5,694 nucleotides of DNA from Chloroflexota bacterium (GTDB taxonomy: Bacteria > Chloroflexota > Anaerolineae > Anaerolineales > Villigracilaceae), in NCBI GenBank assembly GCA_021823555.1, contig JAKANW010000236.1, forward strand, positions 1 to 5,694, in the 5' to 3' direction. Within the stretch, counting starts at the first letter, position 1, and each line of letters starts with the position of its first letter. A model generated the notes under the pieces. It ran no database searches, had not been told where the DNA came from, and was given only the letters and a program-made list of their open reading frames with translations. The position numbers and the translations under genes are program-made. Shown piece after piece: positions 1-4,412 of the stretch.

Positions 1-8
1 GTTTCGTT

Positions 9-20
9 TTATGGTAAACT
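9..20 (+). promoter_or_regulatory. Promoter-like (-10 type) element upstream of the response regulator
   Basis: The 12-mer TTATGGTAAACT ends 21 nt before the response-regulator ATG. It recurs with one difference (TTATGTTAAACT) at 2283-2294, just upstream of another gene on the same strand. Its position and AT-rich content fit a -10 region. Any -35 would lie before the window start, so the promoter cannot be confirmed here. Confidence 0.4.
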
Positions 21-30
21 TACTTGTCAG

Positions 31-37
31 AAAGGTG
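31..37 (+). promoter_or_regulatory. Ribosome binding site that decides the response-regulator start
   Basis: AAAGGTG lies 4 nt before the ATG at 42. An in-frame TTG at 24 would add six residues (MSERCT), but it has no Shine-Dalgarno and would place this motif inside the gene. The ATG at 42 is therefore preferred. Confidence 0.7.
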
Positions 38-41
38 CACC

Positions 42-437
42 ATGAGCAATAAATTGGTCAAACGCATTTTATGCGTTGAAGATGACCAGGAGATGATCGA
101 CCTGATCCGCCTCATTCTTGGCCGGCGCGGCTTTGAAGTTCAAGGCGCATCCGGTGGAACCGAAGGCCTGAGAATGGTGCGGGAATATCTTCCCGACTTG
201 GTTTTGCTGGACTTGATGATGCCCGATATGGACGGTTGGGAAGTATACCAGCAAATGAAAGCGGACGAAAAAACTCGCGACATCCCCGTAATCGTTGTCA
301 CAGCCAGGGCGCAAAACATTGATCGTGTACTTGGAATGCATATTGCGAAGGTGGATGACTACATCACCAAACCATTCAGCCCCCAGGAATTACTTAACAG
401 CGTGGAGAAGGTTCTGAGCAACCGCAACGTCGCCTAA
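42..437 (+). CDS. Single-domain (CheY-like) response regulator receiver protein
   Basis: This is a 131-residue stand-alone receiver domain, the phospho-accepting half of a two-component system, acting in the cytoplasm. All hallmark residues are visible: the acidic pair D14-D15 that binds Mg2+, the phosphorylatable D57 in VLLDLMMP, the switch threonine T87 in VVTARA, aromatic Y107, and the conserved K110 in TKPF. There is no output domain after about residue 125, so it must work by protein-protein contact or as a phosphorelay intermediate. No histidine kinase lies in the window, so its partner is unknown. The ATG at 42 is chosen over the TTG at 24 because of the ribosome binding site at 31-37. 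A strong terminator follows 14 nt after the stop, so the gene ends its own transcription unit. The receiver fold is certain; the pathway is not. Confidence 0.95.
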   Translation: MSNKLVKRILCVEDDQEMIDLIRLILGRRGFEVQGASGGTEGLRMVREYLPDLVLLDLMMPDMDGWEVYQQMKADEKTRDIPVIVVTARAQNIDRVLGMHIAKVDDYITKPFSPQELLNSVEKVLSNRNVA

Positions 438-451
438 ACCGCTATCTGGCG

Positions 452-486
452 GGGCGGCTTCCAACGAAGTCGCCCTGTTTTTATTT
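452..486 (+). terminator. Intrinsic terminator after the response regulator
   Basis: GGGCGGCTTC (452-461) pairs with GAAGTCGCCC (466-475). This gives ten pairs including one G-U, closed by a CAAC tetraloop. A U-rich tract, TGTTTTTATTT (476-486), follows directly. It is a textbook rho-independent terminator, 14 nt after the stop codon. The start codon of the next gene lies only 4 nt beyond the U-tract. Confidence 0.9.
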
Positions 487-490
487 CACC

Positions 491-862
491 ATGCCGCGTC
501 CCATTCTCGTAAACAATCTCAGCCGCCCCCTCCCCTCCCCGGCCAGGGTAGGCCTTTGCGACTCATTTGCCTGCCGCCTGCGCGGGTTGATGTTCCGCCC
601 CAGCCTCGACAACGATGATGGCCTGTTGCTGGTCGAGGGCCGCGACTCGCGCTTCGACACATCCATTCACATGTTCTTTGTCCCATTCGATATCGCCGTC
701 TTCTGGATCAACTCAGACCTAAATGTAGTGGACAAGGTCATCGCCAAATCATGGAGGCCTGCCTATGCCCCTTCAAAGCCAGCCCGTTATATTCTTGAAG
801 TGCATCCTGAACACTGGGGCGATTATGAGGTCGGTGATAAAGTAGAATTCAAGAATGCGTAA
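491..862 (+). CDS. DUF192 family protein
   Basis: This 123-residue protein has the conserved DUF192 layout. RLRGLM is at 29-34 and the acidic GLLL segment at 44-47. The hydrophobic core SIHMFFVPFDIAVFW (58-72) follows, then the VVDKV strand and a C-terminal LEV...VGDKVEF segment (102-120). DUF192 is a small beta-rich domain of unclear molecular function. Many members are exported or lipid-anchored, but this one has no signal peptide and should be cytoplasmic as written. The domain begins near residue 8, so the ATG at 491 is the only sensible start; no in-frame GTG or TTG lies close by. There is no Shine-Dalgarno: the upstream bases are the terminator U-tract. Translation may therefore be leaderless or weak. 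The 3' end overlaps the next gene by 8 nt, suggesting coupled translation. Family assignment is from motif recall and is fairly secure; the role is unknown. Confidence 0.8.
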   Translation: MPRPILVNNLSRPLPSPARVGLCDSFACRLRGLMFRPSLDNDDGLLLVEGRDSRFDTSIHMFFVPFDIAVFWINSDLNVVDKVIAKSWRPAYAPSKPARYILEVHPEHWGDYEVGDKVEFKNA

Positions 863-2258
863 ATTTTTCCTGATCGCTTTACTGTTTTCGCTATTCCTAA
901 TATCCACTCCCGTCTCTGCGCAATCAACGGGGCCAGTGTACATTGTCCAGCCGGGAGACACCCTCTCTGCCATCGCTGCCCGCTTCAACGTAAACTTGAA
1001 CGACCTGATGGCGGCCAACAATATTACCGACCCAAACCTGCTTTCCGCCGGCCAACCGCTCGTCATCCCGGGTCTGGAGGGTGTAACCGGCATACTGGAT
1101 ACAGATGTCATTAACTTCGGGGACTCCTACCGCAGTTTCATTCGCCGCACACAAATCTCACCGGACTTGTTCCTCAAACTTAATCGCCTCGTCAGCCCAA
1201 GCGAATTTTACGTTGGCACTACGATGATCGTCCCCAAGCAGGACAATGCCCCTCAAATGACCGGCATGACCACGGCCAAGGGTGAATCACTTCTGGAACT
1301 GGCCGTCGCGCACAATACTGATCCCTGGACTTTGAGCGAAATAAACGGTCTGGCGGGGACCTGGGATGGGCTGCCCGGCGACGCGTTATACGCACCTGGA
1401 ACCAGTTCTGGACAAACCATAACGGGCCTGCCCCCGGCCTTTCTCAGTGCGGAGATCCCAACCCTGCCCCTCAAGCAGGGAGGCACGAGCGAGATCATCG
1501 TCCAGCCAGCGCAGAATGTAACCAGCCTGGATGGCACCCTCATAGATTATCCCCTGCATTTCTTTCCAATGGGAGACGGCCGGCAGGTCGCATTGCAAGG
1601 AATCCACGCCCTGCTAACGCCCGGGGTATACCCACTCAGGCTCAATGCGACTCTATCGGACGGCACAAAACAATCTTATGAACAGATGGTGCTCATTAAC
1701 TCGGGTAATTTTCCAAAAGAGGCATTGTCGGTTTCGTCCGAATTGATTGACCCTGCCGTTACCGCTCCAGAAGACAAGCAAGTGGAATCTATAACCTCAC
1801 CTTTAACGCCCACCAAATATTGGCAGGGAGTATTTATTCGACCGACCTACTTACCAGATGGTGAATCGCCAGACTCCTGCATTTATGACCGGTTTGGAAC
1901 TCGCCGCTCGTTCAATGGAAGCGATTATATTTATTTCCATTCCGGGATAGACTACGGTTATTGTTTTAATCCCCATCCTTTGGATATTTATGCCGCGGCG
2001 TCAGGGACAGTGATTTTTGCCGGGCCGCTGACTGTACGTGGAAACGCGACTTTCATTGACCATGGCTGGGGAGTTTATACCGCTTATTATCACCAAAAGG
2101 AATTTGATGTCACCGTCGGGGAGCAGGTTCAAACTGGGCAGTTGATTGGCTTAATCGGCGACACCGGACGAGTGACAGGACCGCACCTTCATTTCGAAGT
2201 TTGGGTTAACGGCGTCCAGGTGAATCCACTGGATTGGTTGAACCAGCCCTACCCGTAA
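855..2258 (+). CDS. Exported LysM domain / M23 family metallopeptidase
   Basis: A 467-residue secreted protein predicted to cut peptide bonds in peptidoglycan. A signal peptide covers residues 1-22: charged MRK, a hydrophobic stretch, then the VSA site before Q23. A canonical LysM wall-binding domain follows at about 28-72 (YIVQPGDTLSAIA to QPLVIP). Two weaker LysM-like repeats follow at about 84-127 and 138-180, each ending in a VP or AP motif. Residues about 225-285 look like a beta-sandwich linker, and 290-325 is a Pro/Thr/Ser-rich tether. The M23 (lysostaphin/LytM-like) domain spans about 326-463. Its zinc ligands are H362 and D366 (HSGID) and H446 of the HLH motif; H444 and H413 (YYHQ) are the catalytic histidines. 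Zinc-site residues are intact, so activity is expected. C342 and C370 flank the first motif and could form a disulfide. The start overlaps the DUF192 gene by 8 nt (ATGCGTAA), and there is little Shine-Dalgarno, so stop-start coupling is likely. No terminator follows. Confidence 0.93.
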   Translation: MRKFFLIALLFSLFLISTPVSAQSTGPVYIVQPGDTLSAIAARFNVNLNDLMAANNITDPNLLSAGQPLVIPGLEGVTGILDTDVINFGDSYRSFIRRTQISPDLFLKLNRLVSPSEFYVGTTMIVPKQDNAPQMTGMTTAKGESLLELAVAHNTDPWTLSEINGLAGTWDGLPGDALYAPGTSSGQTITGLPPAFLSAEIPTLPLKQGGTSEIIVQPAQNVTSLDGTLIDYPLHFFPMGDGRQVALQGIHALLTPGVYPLRLNATLSDGTKQSYEQMVLINSGNFPKEALSVSSELIDPAVTAPEDKQVESITSPLTPTKYWQGVFIRPTYLPDGESPDSCIYDRFGTRRSFNGSDYIYFHSGIDYGYCFNPHPLDIYAAASGTVIFAGPLTVRGNATFIDHGWGVYTAYYHQKEFDVTVGEQVQTGQLIGLIGDTGRVTGPHLHFEVWVNGVQVNPLDWLNQPYP

Positions 2259-2294
2259 TTGACCGTTGCGCTTCCTCCCTGATTATGTTAAACT
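2259..2294 (+). promoter_or_regulatory. Candidate promoter for the cNMP-binding domain gene
   Basis: TTGACC (2259-2264) begins at the base after the peptidase stop codon and matches 5 of 6 of the -35 consensus. The -10 candidate is TATGTT (2284-2289) with a 19-nt spacer. It sits inside TTATGTTAAACT (2283-2294), which nearly repeats the element at 9-20. The spacer is longer than optimal. The predicted transcript would start about 10 nt before the ATG at 2305, almost leaderless, which argues against the upstream TTG at 2266 as a start. Confidence 0.45.
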
Positions 2295-2304
2295 CAGGAC
2301 ATTC

Positions 2305-2808
2305 ATGTCGTCCTTTGTCACGTATCTAAAACAAAGCGATATCTTCTACCAGTTCACTTCCACTCAATTGGAGTTGGTCGCAAACCTATGCCAGGAAGTG
2401 GTATTTAGCGCGGGGGAAATCATCTTTACCGAAAACAGCAGCAGCAAGGAACTTTACATCATCACACAGGGCGAGGTGGATATCCTGATCGACTCCGCCA
2501 TGGTTAGTGTCAGCGGCAGTGCCCATCAGGATACCGTCATCGCAACACTGCGCCGCGGACAATCCTTCGGGGAAGTGGCTCTCGTAGACGAAGGGTTGCG
2601 CTCTGCCACCGCCCGCGCCCGTGCAACCCAAAAAGAAACCCATTTACTGGTCATTCCCCGCGACAAATTGATCATGCTATGTGAGACGTACCCTCAATTG
2701 GGTTTTCGATTGATGTACAATCTGGCTGCAGACCTGGCAATGAAAATCCGCAATACAGACCTGCGCGTACGCGAACAATTGTTATATGGTCCGCAAGATA
2801 AAAAATAG
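2305..2808 (+). CDS. Stand-alone cyclic nucleotide-binding domain protein (Crp/Fnr-type sensor fold)
   Basis: A 167-residue cytoplasmic protein made almost entirely of one cNMP-binding beta-barrel. The N-terminal helix holds DIFYQFTSTQLELVA (12-26). The barrel begins with FSAGEIIFTE (34-43) and the YIITQGEVDIL strand-turn (51-61). The phosphate-binding cassette is FGEVALVDEGLRSATARA (88-105), with the typical FGE and an Arg (R99) before SATA. A long C-terminal helix (about 128-158) ends the protein. There is no helix-turn-helix, so it is not a complete Crp-type transcription factor. It more likely acts as a ligand-sensing or interaction module. FGE and R99 are present, so cAMP or cGMP binding is possible but not shown. 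The ATG at 2305 is preferred over the TTG at 2266: AGGA (2296-2299) lies 5 nt upstream, and the TTG overlaps the promoter. It lies 46 nt after the peptidase and 265 nt before livK. Confidence 0.85.
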   Translation: MSSFVTYLKQSDIFYQFTSTQLELVANLCQEVVFSAGEIIFTENSSSKELYIITQGEVDILIDSAMVSVSGSAHQDTVIATLRRGQSFGEVALVDEGLRSATARARATQKETHLLVIPRDKLIMLCETYPQLGFRLMYNLAADLAMKIRNTDLRVREQLLYGPQDKK

Positions 2809-2827
2809 AAAGTCTGTACAATTACTC

Positions 2828-2856
2828 TTGACCATTCCGTAACTTTCCCTTATCCT
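2828..2856 (+). promoter_or_regulatory. Candidate promoter for the livK operon
   Basis: TTGACC (2828-2833, 5 of 6 to the -35 consensus) is separated by exactly 17 nt from TATCCT (2851-2856, 4 of 6 to the -10 consensus). Transcription would begin near 2863, leaving a leader of about 210 nt before livK. A second -10-like hexamer, TATACT (2876-2881, 5 of 6), has no good -35 at the right distance. If that one is used instead, the structured leader elements at 2898-3037 are still included. Confidence 0.45.
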
Positions 2857-2897
2857 TAGCGTTTAATCAACAGGGTATACTCCACAAGAAAAGTCGC

Positions 2898-2938
2898 AAG
2901 CCGAGAGAGACTCCGTATCCAGGATATATCTCCGGCTT
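2898..2938 (+). ncRNA. Bulged stem at the start of the livK leader, with a competing partner
   Basis: AAGCCG (2898-2903) pairs with CGGCTT (2933-2938). After a bulged A, GAGA (2905-2908) pairs with TCTC (2929-2932). A small inner hairpin, TATC/GATA, is possible at 2916-2926. The outer strand AAGCC can instead pair with GGCTT at 2950-2954. That second copy also takes part in a CTTTG (2952-2956) / CAAAG (2970-2974) stem. The alternatives are seen in the sequence; a switching role is inference. Confidence 0.4.
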
Positions 2939-2970
2939 TCTCATAAATAGGCTTTGTTAGAAATTTCGCC

Positions 2971-3037
2971 AAAGAGGAGGTGGTAGTGACTTCATAAAGC
3001 ATGGTCAGCTACGGTCGGGCATACCCGTTCTACGGGT
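2971..3037 (+). ncRNA. Structured element of the livK 5' leader (unidentified candidate cis-regulatory RNA)
   Basis: The element opens with AAAGAGGAGGTG (2971-2982), a very strong anti-16S match. A hairpin follows directly. GTAG (2983-2986) pairs with CTAC (3009-3012), TGAC (2987-2990) with GTCA (3004-3007), and CAT (2993-2995) with ATG (3001-3003). It has 11 pairs, a bulged G3008, a bulged TT at 2991-2992 and the loop AAAGC. Next come two overlapping alternatives that share CCCG (3024-3027): CGGG-CATA-CCCG (3016-3027) or ACCCG-TTCTA-CGGGT (3023-3037). The livK Shine-Dalgarno begins 24 nt later. I do not recognise a known riboswitch consensus. The TGGTA at 2981-2985 recalls a T-box bulge, but the rest of that motif is missing. 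Ligand and mechanism are unknown. Confidence 0.5.
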
Positions 3038-3039
3038 AA
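3001..3039 (+). other. Possible 12-codon leader ORF
   Basis: ATG at 3001 opens a 12-residue frame, MVSYGRAYPFYG, ending with TAA at 3037-3039. Its ATG is paired within the leader hairpin, and its nearest Shine-Dalgarno (2975-2980) is 20 nt away, too far for normal initiation. A better-spaced start is the GTG at 2986, 5 nt after the Shine-Dalgarno, but it gives only GTG-ACT-TCA-TAA. The peptide has no run of Leu, Ile or Val, so classical branched-chain attenuation is not suggested. It may be chance. Confidence 0.12.
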
Positions 3040-3060
3040 GTTTCATTCACAAAACTTTTC

Positions 3061-3067
3061 GGAGGAG
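3061..3067 (+). promoter_or_regulatory. Strong ribosome binding site of livK
   Basis: GGAGGAG lies with its core 8 nt before the ATG at 3074, close to ideal. It suits a binding protein that is made in large amounts. It is the second strong Shine-Dalgarno in this leader; the other is at 2975-2980. Confidence 0.85.
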
Positions 3068-3073
3068 TAAGAA

Positions 3074-4324
3074 ATGTCTAAACGCTTGTTAGTTCTGATT
3101 TCCATGTTGGTTGTGGCAAGCATGGTGCTTACCGCGTGTGGTGGCGGTGGCAGCTCTGCGAAGACGTTGAAGATCGTCTCCAGTTTGCCGATGACCGGCT
3201 CATCGCTCACCCAGACGCAAACTATCGTCAATGCTGAACAACTGCGCCTTACGCAGGCTAACAATCAAGCCTGCGGCGGCAAGTACACATTGGCTTACGA
3301 GCCCTGGGATGATGCTTCTGCCGCCCAGGGACAGTGGGATCCCGCCGTCGAGACATCCAATGCCAACAAAGCCGCGGCCGATCCGTCCATTATCGCCTAT
3401 CTTGGCACATTCAACTCTGGCGCCGCCGCCCTTTCCATTCCGATTCTGGATCAGGCCGGCCCACTGGTAATGATTTCCCCGGCAAATACCTATGCAGGCT
3501 TGACCAAGCCCGGCAAGGGCGCTCCAGGCGAGCCTGATAAGTTCTATCCCGCTGGCGTCCGCAACTATACCCGCGTGGTTACAGCTGATGACGTTCAGGG
3601 CAAAGTTGATGCCAACTTCATGTTCACGCAGCTCGGCGTCAAAAGCGTCTATATCCTCGACGATCAGCAACTGTACGGCAAGGGCGTTGCCGATGTATTC
3701 GAGTCAACTGCCAAATCGCTGGGCATGACTGTGCTCGGCCATGAAGGTATTGACACCAAGGCCGCCGACTACAAGGCCCTGATGACCAAGATCTCCACCA
3801 TCAACAACGGCAACCCGCCCGACGCCATCTTCGTCGGCATGGTCATTGACAGCAATGCGACCCAACTGCTGAAGGATAAGGTCGCGATCATGGGCGACAA
3901 CAACAAGGTCAAATTCATGGGCCCGGATGGGATCCAGACTCAGGCCATGATTGACGGCGCCGGCAAGGATATTGCCGAAGGCATTTACGCTTCGGTGGCA
4001 GGCGTTCCGCTCGATAAGCTGGGCCCTGCAGGCCAACAATTCGTCAAAGACTATGAAGCGAAATACGGCAAGCTGACCGAACCGTACGCTGTCTATGGTT
4101 ACGAGACCATGAACGTTCTCCTAAAGGCAATCGAAAACGTGTGCGCCTCCGGCGGCGATCCGAGCAACCGCAAGGCTGTCCGCGATGCCGTGTTCGCCAT
4201 CAAGGACTTCAACGGCGTATTGGGCACATGGTCCTTCGACGAGAATGGTGATACTACACTGACCGATATGACCATCTATCAGGCCACGAACGGCGCTTAT
4301 ACAGCTGTAGGCACGTTCAAATAG
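3074..4324 (+). CDS. livK: Branched-chain amino acid-type ABC transporter substrate-binding lipoprotein
   Basis: A 416-residue extracytoplasmic binding protein of the type I periplasmic-binding fold (Leu/Ile/Val receptor family). It captures the substrate and delivers it to the Liv permease. A lipoprotein signal is clear: MSKR, a hydrophobic core, and the lipobox LTAC with lipidated C22, followed by a GGGGSS linker. The mature domain begins at TLKIVSSLPMTGS (31-43). The first lobe includes YLGTFNSGAAALSIPIL (109-125) and ISPANTYAGLT (134-144). The hinge region includes FYPAGVRNYTRVVTADD (157-173). The second lobe holds VYILDDQQLYGKGVADVF (192-209) and PYAVYGYETMNVLLKAI (337-353). It is longer than the E. 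coli receptors (about 370). Ligand cannot be read from sequence; related proteins bind branched-chain amino acids, other amino acids, amides or urea. A strong Shine-Dalgarno precedes it, and livH follows 88 nt later. Confidence 0.92.
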   Translation: MSKRLLVLISMLVVASMVLTACGGGGSSAKTLKIVSSLPMTGSSLTQTQTIVNAEQLRLTQANNQACGGKYTLAYEPWDDASAAQGQWDPAVETSNANKAAADPSIIAYLGTFNSGAAALSIPILDQAGPLVMISPANTYAGLTKPGKGAPGEPDKFYPAGVRNYTRVVTADDVQGKVDANFMFTQLGVKSVYILDDQQLYGKGVADVFESTAKSLGMTVLGHEGIDTKAADYKALMTKISTINNGNPPDAIFVGMVIDSNATQLLKDKVAIMGDNNKVKFMGPDGIQTQAMIDGAGKDIAEGIYASVAGVPLDKLGPAGQQFVKDYEAKYGKLTEPYAVYGYETMNVLLKAIENVCASGGDPSNRKAVRDAVFAIKDFNGVLGTWSFDENGDTTLTDMTIYQATNGAYTAVGTFK

Positions 4325-4341
4325 CTTCCCGGTACGTTCAC

Positions 4342-4366
4342 AGGGGCGGCAAAAGATGCCGCCCCT
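4342..4366 (+). terminator. Intercistronic hairpin between livK and livH (attenuator or mRNA stabiliser)
   Basis: AGGGGCGGC (4342-4350) and GCCGCCCCT (4358-4366) form a perfect 9-bp stem with loop AAAAGAT. It starts 17 nt after the livK stop. The following ACCTTAATTC is a poor U-tract, so termination is probably partial. Such a hairpin would protect the livK mRNA 3' end or reduce read-through into the permease genes. This would give more binding protein than transporter. Confidence 0.7.
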
Positions 4367-4373
4367 ACCTTAA

Positions 4374-4395
4374 TTCTCTGCCCGAGAGGCGAGAA
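4374..4395 (+). repeat. Second small hairpin upstream of livH
   Basis: TTCTC (4374-4378) pairs with GAGAA (4391-4395), and GCC (4380-4382) with GGC (4388-4390). There is a bulged T, and the loop is CGAGA. It ends 8 nt before the livH Shine-Dalgarno AGGAG (4404-4408) and leaves that site free. Confidence 0.45.
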
Positions 4396-4412
4396 GATAC
4401 ATTAGGAGCAGA

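Noticed and set aside
24..41. TTG start at 24 for the response regulator
   Set aside because: It has no Shine-Dalgarno, and the good ribosome site at 31-37 serves the ATG at 42. The receiver domain needs no extra residues.
773..1607. Reverse-strand open frames opposite the DUF192 and peptidase genes
   Set aside because: They fall inside strongly supported genes with clear domains and show no start signals.
2266..2304. TTG start at 2266 for the cNMP-binding protein
   Set aside because: It lies between the -35 and -10 candidates, upstream of the predicted transcript start. The ATG at 2305 has AGGA 5 nt upstream.
2898..2956. ykkC-type (guanidine/ppGpp) riboswitch, suggested by CCGAGAG at 2901-2907
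   Set aside because: Only a short common string matches. The downstream conserved ACGG and GGGA...AAAGCCC parts are absent.
2898..3012. T-box riboswitch upstream of livK, suggested by GGTGGTA at 2979-2985 and the AGAGA at 2904-2908
   Set aside because: The bases after TGGTA are GTGAC instead of the conserved CCGCG. There is no CCCT-type closing strand, no recognisable specifier loop, and no terminator or anti-Shine-Dalgarno helix of the usual form.
3200..3670. Long reverse-strand open frame opposite livK, and smaller ones at 3231-3537 (+) and 3704-4039 (-)
   Set aside because: They lie wholly within livK, have no ribosome site or recognisable domain, and arise from its GC-rich codon pattern.
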